DNA of 64,000 bases from Peromyscus leucopus. Its lineage: Eukaryota > Chordata > Mammalia > Rodentia > Cricetidae. The stretch is from NCBI RefSeq assembly GCF_004664715.2, contig NC_051071.1:36081530-36145529 (forward strand), read 5' to 3'. The notes under the pieces were generated by a model, which was given only the letters and a program-made list of their open reading frames with translations, did not search any database and was not told the origin of the DNA. The first letter of the stretch is position 1; each line of letters opens with the position of its first letter. The position numbers were made by a program, and so were the translations under genes. Below are positions 44,219 through 57,310 of the stretch, in pieces.

Positions 44219-45735
44219 CATTGTTCCTAAATGAACATTGGCCGTGGTTTCTGTCTTACAGGGCTGAAGTCAATCAGAGAAGCATAGTTAAGTTCTTTAG
44301 AAAGTTAGACTGCCAGGAAACTATTTGCATACAATGAAAAATTCCAAGTTTGTTTATTTGAAATGTATACATATTCAAACTATGCTTTCACTGCAAGAAA
44401 GAGAAAATAGCAATCCCTAAAGACAATTTTATTCCCACAATATACTTCTGAGAAGTAAGGAAGACAACAGAAAGGGAGATAGTCTAGATGATATTGGACC
44501 AAGAAATGGAGACCTTTTCCCACACTGCAGAATCAGGAACTAACTGAAGAATATTCACCAGCATCAAGAAAGAGCTCTGCTAACCACCTCCCTACAGGGG
44601 TGGAATTGCTTGGATTAGTGATTTGAATGTCTCCCATTCTTACCCTTGCTAAATGTATGTATTGTTCCTATACTACACAACACACTAATATACATTAGTC
44701 AGGTGATGAGAGAGTTAGTATATATTTTTACTTTGTAACCTTGAAGTCTAAAAGGAACTGCATTCAAAATTGATGTAAAGACTGTTCTCTAACACTCAGA
44801 GCTGCAGGACATGAGCTAGTATAGTAATTGCATAAGGCACTTGAATATTTCTCATTTAGAAAGGGATTAAAGGTCTTCTGTATGGTAGGGCAGAGAAAAG
44901 TGTATCATGAGTGCAGATGGGAAGACTTTGACAGAAATAGTGATGCTCACCAAATATTTTATGAGCTTCTCTGCTTTTTGCAAACTCAAGAGAGTTAAGG
45001 AATGTCATGTGACTTATTTAGCTTCTGGAAAAAATAGATATTTCACTTTCAGAGATAAAGTGGGGAACTTGTTAGAGTAAGATGCTATACTGTTATTTCC
45101 AAGAGACCAAAGAGATCACATTGTCCTTTGGTGAAACTAGGGTTGAAGCAACCACTGCATGGAAGGTAGTTATAATAAGAAGTCATTATAAGTGTTTGCT
45201 ATATTTATAAGGTGTGTTATAATGTTTTAATGATATCAGGACAAAAGATCATTGCATTAAGTCATTGGACTTCACTTTCTTGTGTTATTGCCATTTCCTT
45301 TATATTATAGAATCATCTATCCAGAAGTATCCTATAGAAATATAAGGTGAACTATATTAGCATCCAAAGTTTAAAAGTGATAGAAGAATCAGTTGAAATT
45401 TACTTAAATCACTTTTTATTTTACTTAATGTATCCACCATACAATCAACATTTATTTAATGACAAATTATATATTTGATATATCTTAGTACTCATATTAC
45501 AACTCAAAATGACCACATTTAAGTTGGTAGCTAGTGGCTATATTAGACAGAAGGTATTTAGCTACATTAATGAATACTGTCCTGTATTATCAACTGGAAC
45601 TTTCAACCAGGAGAAGACTTCCATTCAAACCTGATGTGAAACATATTATTACCAACCAGAGAGCCTAGACTTGCATATATTAACTGAATATGACACACCT
45701 TTTTATTTTGGTTTCAAGGTATCTGTCTTTGAAGG
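44219..45735. other. 1.5 kb intergenic stretch, nothing recognised
   Basis: AT-rich DNA with no supported gene or repeat. Confidence 0.55.
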
Positions 45736-45739
45736 TATT

Positions 45740-47518
45740 TTGAATGAAATAAACATTTAAAAAAGTGACTCTGAGATCCCATCTTATACTTGCCTGAATG
45801 ATTAAGATAAAAAATGCAGGTGACAGCTCATGCTGGCGAGGATTCAAGTAAGTGGAACACTCCTCCATTACTGGTGGGAACGGAAACTTGTGCAGCCACT
45901 TTGGAAATAAATATGGTGGTTTCTCAGAAAATTGGGAATCAACCTACCTCAAGACCCAGCTCTACCAAAGGACACTCTACCATACCACAAGGACACTTGT
46001 TCAACTATGTTTAAAGCAGCTTTATTTATAATACCCAGAAACTGGAGACAACCTAGATGATTATCAACTGAAGACTAGATAAAGAAAATGTGGTACAATG
46101 GAGTATTACTCAGCTGTTAAAAACAATGACATCAGAAAATTTGCTGGCAAATGGATGAGAACCAGAAAAGATCATCCTGAGTGAGGTAATTGAGACCCAG
46201 AAAGACAAACATGGTGTGTACTCACTTATAGTTGGATATTAGCCATAAACAAATGAATGACCATGCTACAATCCACAGACCCAAAGAAGCTACATAGCAA
46301 GGAAGGCTCAAAGGGGGACACATGAATTTCACTGTGAAGTGGAAATAGAATAGACATCACAGGTGAATGGGGTGTTTGGATGGGGAGGGGTGGGCATGGG
46401 AACAAGTGAGGGGAGGATGGAAGGAAAGAGTACTAGGAAAAGCAGCTAGAATCAGGAGCATCTCTGGTATTAGTTAGAATCCTAGTGCAATGGAAACTCC
46501 CAGGAATCTAGCTAAGACTCTTAGCAATTGGAGAAAAGAAGCCTGACCTGAACATCTCCTGTAACTAGGCATGACTTCCAGTGGAAGGATTGGGACCCCA
46601 ACCCAGCCACATATTCTTTGACCTACGATTTGCTGTGACTATAACATATGCTCAGTTAAAGGTGGCACAGGCATTATGGTAGATGGTGTGGTAGAAGGCT
46701 GCAGCACTGTGAGTGAGAGATTTGTCCCGACTGCAGGCCAGGCAGGACACAGAAAAACTTCTACTACACAATGTCTAACCAATGACTGGTCCAGCTTGAG
46801 ACCCGTATCATGAGAGGGAGCCCAACCCTGACCCTGCCTGGAGGGCCAGGACCTAGAAGCTCTACAGCCCAGAGACCTAGAGTAGAACCAAACATAACTG
46901 GCAAAAAAGTCAATGGAATAATTCCTAGTGATATTCTGCTATATTTATAGATTGGTGCCTAGCCTAATTGCCATCAGAGAAGCTTCACCCAGCAATAGAT
47001 GGAAACAGATGCAGAAACCCACAGTCAAACCTTAGGCAGAGCTCAGGGAATCCCGTGGAAGAGGAGGAGTATGAAAGATTGTGAGAGACAGAGGGGCCAA
47101 GGACACCACAAAAATCCCAAAGAATCAACTAACCTGGACTCACAGAGACTGAACCACTTACCAGAGAGCTAGACCTAGGCCCTCTAAACATGTTACAGTT
47201 GTTTAGCTTGGTCGTCTTTTGGGTCTCCTAACAGCGGAAACAGGGACTGTCTCTGACTCTGTTACCCTCTTTTGCGAGCCTTTTCTTTTACTGGGTGGCC
47301 TCATGTAGCCTCAATAGGAGAGAAGGTGCCTAGTCTTACTGCAACTTGATATATCATGACTGGCTGATATACATGGGAAACCTGCACTTTTCTAAAAAGG
47401 AGTGGATGATAGGAGGAAGAGGGGAGATTGGAAGGAGGGAATGGGAGGGTAAGAGGGAGTTAGGAGAACTGTGATCAGGCTGGAAAATATTAATCAATTA
47501 ATAAAATAAATTTTTAAA
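45740..47518 (+). mobile_element. 5'-truncated Lx-type L1 (ORF2 C-terminus and long 3' UTR)
   Basis: Plus-strand order: the ORF2 C-terminal region (agctcatgctggcgaggatt, ctggtgggaacggaaacttg, aggacacttgttcaactatg, gtacaatggagtattactca, catcctgagtgaggtaattg), then a 3' UTR with a polypurine stretch (46380-46430), a second G/A-rich tract (47400-47460) and a final ttaataaaataaatttttaaaa tail-like end. The coding part has frameshifts and stops. The truncation point is near 45740, and no convincing target-site duplication is seen because the end is A-rich. Confidence 0.85.
45756..46330 (+). pseudogene. L1 ORF2 C-terminal pseudogene fragment
   Basis: This is the ORF2 C-terminal coding part of the truncated Lx-type L1. 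Recognisable segments include one like GGNGNLCSHFGNKYGGFSENWE (frame of about 45870-45945, seen in decayed form) and the following EWMEPEK-like stretch. It is interrupted by stops and indels, has no RT or endonuclease domain, and is non-functional. Confidence 0.7.
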
Positions 47519-48974
47519 AAATGAACCTCGAGCAAAATGACTGCACACCATTTGCAAAGAGAAAATTTTCTGATATAGTTCAGCTAAGACTTTATTTGCA
47601 ATTGGAATGCAACTTGAAAGATTTGGGGAAGGTAAAAATAAAAATTAAAATAATAATAATATCCCACAGAACTTCTAAGCTACCAAATTCTACATTTACT
47701 TTCTGATGACTGAGGAAATAGTAATGGTAGCAGTACTTCCTGCAGTAACAATGTTTTCCTCTTTCCTGTCATCAAGTTACAGGACAATGACCTGAAGTCC
47801 AGCACAGATTTCTGACATCAATTCCTCTATGCTTTCAAGAACTTTTAAAATAGCCAATCCCTTTTTGTTTTGTGTACGTACATAGGTTTACTTTCCCTAC
47901 ATAAAATCTATGTTTATATAATGACCCAGAGATATAAACATTTTTAATTGCTCTATGCACCTTTCCAAGCATAAGCCCTAGATTTAATAAAAGTAATAGA
48001 TGCTTTTCATTTAAAATCTCAGATACTACAGGGTTCTTGTTAATGAGCCACGACAACATCTTTAGGAAGGACTAGATTATACAGAGTGTTGTATAGAAAA
48101 ATGAACTGACTGCTCCAAATCCAGAAAGGACTGTCAATTGTCTTCTAATATATTAAACAAAATACAGAGAAAAAGAATGTTCCTCATTTACAAATAGAAT
48201 TCTAACAGTCACATGATATGAAACATACACTCATGTCAGGTTATTTTAGTAGTCAGAACTACTTTGACTCAAATCCTGAAACCTGATGTAAATTGACTTC
48301 ACAGAACTTGATTTGGACAATGGAAAAATTCAGGATTAAAAGAAATGAGGTTTCAAGAAAAGTTGGGCTTAGGATCTCAAATATTGCTATCAGCATTCAG
48401 TTTCACTCTTTCCATTTGAAGTCACCATTCTTCCGAGTCCATGCTAAGTAAATACATTCTAAATTGTTAGTATGGTGAGGTTACAGCAAGTAAGTTTATT
48501 TGCTCTGCTGCTTGTGAAGACAACAATTCTCTTGCCAAGAAAAACCCAATGGAAGTTCACGAGCTCCACAAAAATTGATTTAAATTATATTGTGTATTCA
48601 TCACCAAATAACCTTTTATATAGGCATTTTAGCCCTCTGGCTTGGGGTTTTTTCTACTAAAAAGAGAAAGGTAAAACTAACTCTAGCACAGAGTCACATT
48701 GGCCATTTGAATTTTCTTAATGAAAATTATTGGACTTTTACTATGAAAACACATGAAGTTATGCTTTTTCAGGTCAATCTCAAGCTACATATATACATAT
48801 AAATAATTTTCTTATAGACTTTAGAATTCAGTTTACGTTTTAAATTTTAGCAGCAAACAGTAATCTTAGCTTATGAGATGCTTTCAATGTAAAATGCACA
48901 CAATAGCCACAGTATTTAAATAATAAACAGTTCTGAGAAAATCAACAGATTTGCATTAGCAAAAATTTTCAATT
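47519..48974. other. 1.5 kb intergenic stretch, nothing recognised
   Basis: AT-rich, with no gene or clear repeat. Confidence 0.55.
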
Positions 48975-49180
48975 AAATATTGTCAGACTTTTAGCCAGGC
49001 GGTGGTGGTGCACACCTTTAATCCCAGCACTAGGGAGGCAGAGACAGGAGGATCTCTGTGAGTTCAAGGCCAGCCTGGGCTACAGAGTGAGTTCCAGGAA
49101 AGGCACAAAGCTACACAGAGAAATCCTGTCTCAAAAAAACAAAAAATAAAATAAATAAATAAAATATTGTCAGACTTTTA
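48975..49180 (+). mobile_element. young B1 SINE with 19-bp target-site duplication
   Basis: The B1 body at 48994-49161 ends in an A/AAAT-rich tail. The duplication aaatattgtcagactttta is perfect at 48975-48993 and 49162-49180. Confidence 0.96.
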
Positions 49181-51125
49181 AAAGCTAACTACAAAAACAT
49201 GATAGCAGAAAGAAATAACTATTTGTGTCTTGTATTTTATTGGTCAGTAGACTAGTTAGGGCTTAGCCAAAAATGTCTCATCTTTGTTGTCAATTTTGCA
49301 CATTTATGCACTCATTACTTGTCAGTTTTCAAATGGTAAATCGCAACTTATGTGACATTTTTCTTACTTGTCCCAGCACACTGTACTCACTAGCTTGGAA
49401 CTATTTGAGCAAAGAGAATGACTGCTTTACACATTGCTCATCAGCCTGCAGACTGACTACTGTTTTTTTCAGGAGGAACTATATTCGAATAAATCAAGAA
49501 AGATGAGAAAAGTATCAATGTACAGCCTCTGCAGATAATATTTTCAAATAAAATTTTCAAAAATTCCACTGACTGATGTAAATCACAAAGAATGAAAAAA
49601 CACAATCTCTTTCTTCAATGGTGGAATAAAAAAACAGGACTGTCTTTTGTTTTAAAATTGACCATGATCCAGTCTGTCTTATGGCTGCAATTATTTCTAT
49701 TGTTTCCATTGTCAAAGTCACACATCTTCCCAGTAATGCTCTTGCAGTGAGGTAGGTCATTTGAACAGCATCTTTAATGCTAATGGTATGACTCTATAGG
49801 ATCTAAAGTTGACAGAGCTTTTGATATCCACCTACTTCTGACCTAGGACAATGGAAATGAAAAGAAAATGATCTGCACATAAATGAAGTATCCTGTCACC
49901 ATCCTGTCCTGTGTATGCTTCTAAGAAGGAAGGCATAGAAGCTTTCCATAAACAGTAGTTTGTAAATCTAGCCAGGCATGTGCTATCAATCCATATTATT
50001 CTTTAACACATTTTTTTCTTGAATAGAGAAAATTCTTACTTTATTCTCGTTCTTCACTAAAGAAAAAAGTATCTTGGTACTTGTTCAGCTGATATTCTCT
50101 TTCTAGCAGGTGGGATCCCCAAATTTCCCAATTGTCACTCCATCAGGGTAACAGTAAATTCATCATCATTACTCTTTAAATATTCTGCGAATTCACAAAA
50201 GCCACATCTGTCTTTGCCAGTGTTTCATTTATTACGAGTTTCACAGTTAAAATCCAGACCAGAAAAGAAAATGTAGTTTCTACCATTTGGTAGAGGGAAG
50301 TTCAAGGTATTTATGGTTTTATTTTTAATTTAAATCTACCATGCAGCATGAAGTCTAATATTTGATAAGACATACACAATTTATCGTTATGTTTTTTTAA
50401 AGAATGACTTTATGAGATAAGATACTGATTCTTTAATCGCACTGCTTTTTTTCTCCATTACTTCAACTTAGCATCTAAAATTTAGTTAATACAAATGATT
50501 AAGAAATATGTAAAGACTCTGTCAAATACTTAAGCATGAGCTGTATATAAAGAGAACCATTTTAGCACATACAATTCAGTGGAAATAATCTCCATATATC
50601 CTGAGGATAAATCCATGAGACCCAGAATTCTAAGCCACTAACAATTCTAAGCATTAACACTGACCTCAGAGTTTGATTCTAAAACCAAGATGTGTCATGC
50701 AATTGCAAACTAGTCCAAAGACATCCTCACAAACCTCACCTCTATCAGAAGAGGTGAAAATAGTTCTTTGGCTAAATGAGGAATATTTGTTCATAAAACT
50801 TTACTTTGCTGAGTTAGAAATGTATTGGACTTAACTTAGGACCTTCAAGTTCATTGCCAAGGCACAGTAAGAGAGGACAGTGAATATTTTTTTCTGTAAA
50901 ATAGTAAATGTGTTCAGGTCTGTGTCTAAGGGTGACTACACATACAGTCTCTATAGCAACCATATTTCAATAACTTAATACCTAAAATGAAATCACCCTG
51001 AAGCCAACAAAAGTGCTCTGTGTATTTCATTACATGAAAAAAACTTTAGAACAATAATTCAATAAAATAACGTTATAAAATGCCTGTTTTTTTATATTTT
51101 TATGACATTTCTTTATTTATTTTGT
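49181..51125. other. 1.9 kb intergenic stretch, nothing recognised
   Basis: AT-rich and repeat-poor by eye. No gene supported. Confidence 0.55.
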
Positions 51126-51129
51126 GAAG

Positions 51130-51187
<58 letters not shown>

Positions 51188-51295
51188 GCACCATGGCACA
51201 GATATGGGGATCAGAGGACTACTTGAAAGAATCTTTTTCATGTTTTACTATCTAGGTCCTGGGGATTGAACTCAAATAATCAGAACTGCTTGTTA
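51126..51295 (-). mobile_element. B2/B3-type SINE with terminal TG repeat
   Basis: A (GT)n tract at 51131-51185 is followed by ggggatcagaggactacttg, tcctggggattgaactcaaa and taatcagaactgcttgttat, the inverted B2/B3 order. The head is decayed. Confidence 0.6.
51131..51185. repeat. (GT)n microsatellite, 55 bases
   Basis: About 27 perfect GT units, the longest dinucleotide GT run in the window. Confidence 0.97.
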
Positions 51296-52615
51296 TCCAA
51301 AGTTGTTGATGAAATTCACAGACTATGAAAGTTTACAAGATGTCACTAATATCACAATCAGTCATGTGTACTAATTTATCACGTTACAATCGGTATTTTC
51401 TTGGTTCAGGAATGAGGTAGAAGAGGAAGTAGAAATAGTTGGATCAAGAAATTTGCTCTTTAGAAAGTTACACATGAGGAAAGAAACCCACATATAATCA
51501 TTTGAATGGTTAATATCCTCAAAACACACTAAGTGTTTCTGAGAATTTCATCCATTTAAAGAAAAAATAAACTTAACATGTACCTTGTGTCTGAGCAATC
51601 TTGTCCTATGTTCTGGAAAAGTTGCAATCTGGTGCTAAAAGTAATGATCCTGCTCAAACAAACAGGCAACAAAACAAACCTAACAGTCATGAATCTTGGG
51701 GAAATACAGGTAGGGACGAGTCACTGTAACAACTGGGAAGAAATAAAGCAGAGTTGGAGAGAAATTAAATTAAATTAACTACATATGTATGATTGTTATA
51801 TAAAATTAGTTAATAAAAAGTGCGACAAGTGAAAAACTTAAGCAAACAAATAGTTAAAATAATCAATAAGCTATCAAAATATAGCTCAAATTAGCAAAGC
51901 TTTCTCTGAAGTTAGATATTATATATAATATTAAGAGTGTCACAATGACACTTCTAGCCTATAGGCTCAAGGCAGGAAGCTCAAGAGGAAGAATTGTGAT
52001 GAATTTAAAGCCAAACTGAAATATGTATGTACATACAAACATTTTTATATATTATATAATTTTCATTATATATAGATGTCTATGTTTATTTAAATTTTCC
52101 CATACATCCTGGGCTACAGTGTCACACATTGTCTATAATATATATGTATATATATGAATGTATATATATTAATATATAAAACATGTATATTGTGATATAT
52201 AAACGTATACAAATGATAAAATTCAGTAAGTATCTTGCATGATCTAGAATTTTATTGAAAAATATCTCCATGTTGGTGATAACAGGTTTAAATGTCTACC
52301 CCTTTCCTGTAAAGTTAGAGGCTTGAAAACTTCTACTAAAATATATGCTTATTATATCTGAACTATAAAGACTATGAGAAAATTAGCAGAAATCCTACCT
52401 AAGTTGAGAGACTAGAGGAAGATAAGCATGAAGCATCTGTGTTGGAGTTCTGACTATCCGTAGAGAATTGTGATCTCTTATGATGTGGCTGGATGTTGTG
52501 TCTGTTTTTGTTTTCTTGGCTACCACTAGTACAGCTTCATATTAACTACTTTGATCTTGAATTCATCTATATAACAGGTACTACAAAAGAGATCTGAGAT
52601 GACTTTTGTCCATAT
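51296..52615. other. 1.3 kb intergenic stretch with AT-rich segment
   Basis: No gene. An AT-rich low-complexity part lies at about 52015-52210 with many TA steps. Confidence 0.55.
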
Positions 52616-52819
52616 CGGTGGTTTTTCAACCTTCCTAATGTTGCAACCTTTTAATACAGATCCTCATGTTGTGGTCACCTCCAACCATAGTTTTTTGTTG
52701 TTGTTGATACTTCATAACTGTAATCTTGCTACTGTCTGGAATTGAAATGTAAATATCTGTATTTTCCAAGGGTCATTTGACCCCCACTTGGGTCACAATC
52801 CACAGGATGAGAACCACTG
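52616..52819 (+). mobile_element. rodent hAT MITE (URR1-like), near full length
   Basis: Starts cggtggtttttcaaccttcc and ends ggatgagaaccactg, an inverted-repeat pair of the CAGTGGTTCTCAACC type. Internal text (acagatcctcatgttgtggt, acttcataactgtaatcttg, tgaaatgtaaatatctgtat) matches the element at 38195-38423 in the opposite orientation. The flanking octamers gtccatat and gtctacat agree at six of eight positions, which fits a decayed 8-bp hAT duplication. Confidence 0.88.
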
Positions 52820-53225
52820 GTCTACATAAAAATCCCTTTTCCCCCCATAAAATTCTTCCGTAAGAAGATAATGCTGTAAGCTACACAAACAACTTTACCA
52901 TTTATTATAGGAAATTCCTGCAAAACAAGCTATCCATACAATGAACTTCCTCTTGTATGGTTGTTCTGTCAATATAATAAAATATTCACTGGAACAAAGT
53001 GCTTGACACCCACACAACTAACCTAGCATTTCCTTATCTGCACCACCAGTTAGTTCATGAACTTTTCTCCAGTTCCCACCTGGAAAGATCCATATGAACT
53101 TACTTGATTCCATATCCCAGTCCTTGTAAAGTTCCTCCTCTTGATTCTCTGTTTGGTTATGTGAATGCTTTCACTTGCTAGAACGGTTTAGGGTGTTGAA
53201 TCAACACCAAAGACCCTACAAAAAT
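52820..53225. other. intergenic stretch, nothing recognised
   Basis: No gene or clear repeat. Confidence 0.55.
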
Positions 53226-53401
53226 GATATATGAAGCAGGGCGGTGGTGGTGCATGCCTTTAATCCCAGCACCAGGAGGCAGAGACAGATGGATCTCTGT
53301 GAGTTCGAGGCCAGCCTGGGCTACAGAGTGAGTTCCAGGAAAGGCGCAAAGCTACACAGAGAAACCCTCTCAGGGAAAAAAAAAAAAAAAGATATATGAA
53401 G
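53226..53401 (+). mobile_element. young B1 SINE with target-site duplication
   Basis: The B1 body is at 53237-53390 with an A tail. The 11-bp duplication gatatatgaag is at 53226-53236 and 53391-53401. The body has a short deletion (ctctcaggg in place of ctgtctc). Confidence 0.95.
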
Positions 53402-54640
53402 AACTATAACTGTAAAAGCATCCTAAAACTATATAAATGCATGTGTTAAGAGTTAAAATTATAACAGGTCAACAATGCCTCTACTAGATACCAATGACTA
53501 ACAAATAAAAAAATCTCAGTGCCAAGAACTACATAAAATACTGTACTGTTGAGACACAATTGTTGATATATACAACATGATTGAAGTATAAGGATGTTAG
53601 GCTAAGAGAAAAAGAACCTGTTTCTAAAGGCTGTAGCCTACAGCGTTCCACTTCTGTCACACTCTGAAAATAGCAAAATTGTGGAGGAGAGGAAATATTC
53701 AGAAAAGGGAGACATTAAAAGATACCATGATGTGATAGTTTTGTACTTGTTAATCACATGAACCCATACATATAAATTGGCATGGTACTATAAGGAATTT
53801 CCAGTTTAATTACTATACTATGTTTTAAATATATAATATATGAAGGCAGATGGTATTATATTCTAATTCTCCCACTTCCTATGAGGCTACAATAATTTCA
53901 AAATGAGAGTTGAAAAAAATGATGCAGAAGTAAAGTTAGTGACATAGACATCTAATATTAACTAGCCCACTTTTAGTAGTCAGCCTTTGCTCAATGCTCT
54001 TTGAATACTACCTCTATCTTCTGAAGAACTATAGATGTCTCTGCATCATACAAAGACCCCACATTTCTCATTCTTTTATGCACTTCCTTCTTTTAACCTT
54101 CTTGCTTGTTTTTATTCCTTGTTTTTCCTGTAATAGCTCCGTAACAGTGCAAACCCATATGGGGTCATGGAAGAAACAGAAAATGCTCATGATAATTCTC
54201 TGGAGAAAATCTCTGGAATATACTCAAGGTCTTGTACGTTCCATAACTTTACAGTGCTTACAGCTCCTGTTTGTTCATGCATTATGCTGTTTCCCCACCT
54301 GCGCCCTTGAAACTTTCCTTCACCGATGACTTAAAAAAAGATCCTGAATTATTTCTGCTCTTTGGAATTCATAGAAAGCTTGATAAAAATTATATAGGCA
54401 GGATTTGTATGCCCAAATTTCACCCAAAAACATCAGAAAAATGTATTCCCAGTACGACGATTTTCACCATCAGAAACATTCTAGAATTAACTGCTAGTGC
54501 AATCACACTTTTCCCATATCGTTTACTAATATGTATCTAGTAAATGAATGCAAAATTCAGAAATTATTTATTCCCTTATTAGGAATGCACTCAAGCTTTC
54601 ATGTAATTGCCTGTTCCTTTATTTTTCACTTAAATGATAC
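53402..54640. other. 1.2 kb intergenic stretch, nothing recognised
   Basis: Two overlapping plus-strand frames at 53994-54540 (111 and 89 codons) have no recognisable domain and are not called. Confidence 0.5.
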
Positions 54641-54645
54641 TAATT

Positions 54646-54851
54646 AAGAAATACTTGCCGGGCGGTGGTGGCACACGCCTTTAATCCTAGCACTCGGGAG
54701 GCAGAGCCAGGCAGATCTCTGTGAGTTCGAGGCCAGCCTGGGCTACCAAGTGAGCTCCAGGAAAGGCGCTGCAATGCTACCCAGAGAAACCCTGTCTTGA
54801 AAAACCAAAAAAAAAAAAAAAAAAAAAGAAAAGAAAGGAAAAGAAATACTT
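54646..54851 (+). mobile_element. young B1 SINE with target-site duplication
   Basis: The B1 body starts at 54657 (gccgggcggtggtggcacac) and runs to an A-rich tail. The duplication aagaaatactt is at 54646-54656 and 54841-54851. Internally, gcgctgcaatgctacccaga departs from the usual gcgcaaagctacacaga. Confidence 0.94.
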
Positions 54852-54887
54852 AACCATATGCTCAATATTTTAAGAGAATGCAATTAA

Positions 54888-55097
54888 AAATATATCATAG
54901 CCAGGAGGTGGTGGCACATGCCTTTAATCCCAGCCCTCGGGAGGCAGATTCAGGCAGATTTCTGTGAGTTCGAGGCCAGCATGGTCTACAGAGTGAGTTC
55001 CAGAAAAGGCACTAAAGCTACACAGAGAAACCCTATCTCAAAAAAAAAAAAAGAAAAGAAAAGAAAAAGAAAGAAAAGAAAAAAGAAATACATCATA
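54888..55097 (+). mobile_element. B1 SINE next to the previous copy
   Basis: The B1 body at about 54900-55040 has an A/AG-rich tail (55041-55085). The flanks aaatatatcata (54888-54899) and aaatacatcata (55086-55097) differ at one of twelve positions, consistent with a slightly decayed target-site duplication. Confidence 0.88.
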
Positions 55098-57112
55098 ATC
55101 ATCACTATCCAGAGCAGCATTAACCAGTTCTGTTTAGCTTCTTTTATAATTCAGATTAGTATGTTATGCTTAGAATCTTGTGTCCTGAATTTTGACTCAA
55201 CAATTATTGCTTCCACATGCACAAACTGTTTTCCAATGATCACACATTGGATATAATATTTGCTGCTTTAATATGTAATGTATACTTTATATTTTTAATT
55301 TTAAACAGGTAGACGTATTCTTACTGAGTGTTCATATATAATCCCACTTTTTATAATAAACTTAGGAGAAGTTATGAAAAGTTTTGTTGGAAGAACAATT
55401 ATTTTATAGTTTCCTTGTTGCAGACACTGTGACTCTCTGATGTCCATATTCGTTATTCTTTTTGGTGATGGACTCCACCAATTTTTACTTGACTTATGGT
55501 TCTAAGGAACTGGTATCACATCCTTCAACTCTTCTCAAAGCTATGAAAAAACCATCTGCTCAAAGCCTGATCAATAATTAAAGGACTGTGAAATTTTCAG
55601 AAATTCTTTTAAAAACATTGGCTATTTCTTCACATTTGGAGATTTAACAGATTTTTCAGCAATGAGATAAATAATATGAGTTGAAAATGGAGGAACAAAA
55701 ACATTTGTTCTTTGAGACTTTAGTAGCTCCCACGTGCACCGTGCACCCCATAATCTTAATTCTAGGGACTGTATTTTGTTGCTACTGTGTTTGCTTGATT
55801 TTTGTTTGTTTCTATTAATTCTCAATTGATTTAATTTTTAATTGCACACATTTTATCTGCTGAAAAGAGAAAAATGTGTGTGACTTCACTAAAGAATATT
55901 GTACAGAATGGCTGAATGGGGAATTAGTAAGGAGACTCTCCTCGCCCCCCCCCCTCCGCCCCCAGTGCTGAAGCTGGGCAACTGAATTCACTTTTTCCAA
56001 CCATAAGAAATATCAGTTCAAGTTCCCGTTTAGTGTTTCTTGTGAAGAAAACTATGAGCAGACAAGATAGCACTTTTATAGGATGTGACACTGAAAAATG
56101 TGTTGGTTGCTTTTCTTCCTTCCATCAAATCCCTGTAAAAGAGAAATGCAAAGGAATCAATTCGGTTGTGCTACAGTAGAACTCTGCTGATGGCCTGTGG
56201 TTTAACTTGACTGATGGCCTACAATTGGAATTCTAACAGGTTTGAAAAATCGAGCTACTTTTTGCTCTTCTACTGAAGATTTTCCATGTTGTTGTGGAAA
56301 TCACTCTTCAAAATCTAGTAACATAAATAAATATATTAACCCTGCTGGCATTAGCTAGAATAACTAACGCATTGTCTTGATTCCAACTATATTATTGAAG
56401 AATGTTTCAAGGTTGCAATTACAGATTGTGGTGCAGATGAACTGAACAAAATGCTGGGAATTAAACTAGAGGTCAAAAGTTTTACTGAAGAGTTGCTTAG
56501 TCATAGACTTTTGTCTTTGTCAAACTGTATCCTCAAAATTTTGTACATTTATTCCCACCTATCTGGGTCAAGTTTTGGGTATAGACATGATCCTTTTTTA
56601 TGTATTTGCTTCACACAAACTCAGTGGAGTATGATAGTGCTTAGATTATGCTGTGACCTTAAAAGTAGCAACCTCAATAGAGTCTTTTATGTCTTAACAT
56701 ATCACTTGTTTTTCCTTTTTGGTTCTCCAATAGTTCAAATGGTGTAGAATCTCAAGGCAACAATTTCATTCCAAAAATCTATAATAATGATAAATTATTT
56801 TGAAAAGATAATTTCCTTCTTCTCCTTCAAGTAGTGCGTATACAAGATGTATACACATATATAATTAATTTAAATAGTTTAATATAAATCTTTAATGCAA
56901 ATGAATACATTGCTAATGAAGATGGATATTCTGTAAAATATATTTATGAATTTATTCTACAAAAGATACCATTGGCATTGAAACAGGCACAATGTACATC
57001 AAGTACCAATTAAGTGACTAAGGGTAAGATAAACAAGGATCTATTCTGCAGTACAGACATTTCTCAAGGGTTGGTTCATTTGTTATGGCAGTCAAGTAAA
57101 TGGACAATCCAC
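55098..57112. other. 2 kb intergenic stretch, nothing recognised
   Basis: Contains a short C-rich run at about 55940-55963. No gene or clear repeat. Confidence 0.5.
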
Positions 57113-57114
57113 CT

Positions 57115-57310
57115 CATTTATTAAGACTTCTCAAACTCCTAGATCCTGTGCTAAAGCTATATCTTCTTTAACCATCTTTATCCTAATTGGCTAATGGCCT
57201 TTATACACAATGTATAGAAGGAATAACTGAGGAAATGGTTAGATTTGCCTAAGTTAAATAGTAATCATGTAGCAGATACAGATTCAAATTCAACTGTATG
57301 TAGTTCTCCT
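57115..57310 (+). mobile_element. MIR (ancient SINE)
   Basis: Plus-strand MIR order in decayed form: tcctgtgctaaagctatatc, ataactgaggaaatggttag, gcctaagttaaatagtaatc, gcagatacagattcaaattc. Confidence 0.65.

Noticed and set aside
45740..47518. Target-site duplication candidate around a TTTAAAAAA match at both ends of the Lx-type L1
   Set aside because: The match overlaps the A-rich tail and is too low in complexity to count.
54271..54540. 89-codon frame after another 111-codon frame, suggestive of a spliced gene
   Set aside because: No splice signals placed between them, no domain, AT-rich composition.
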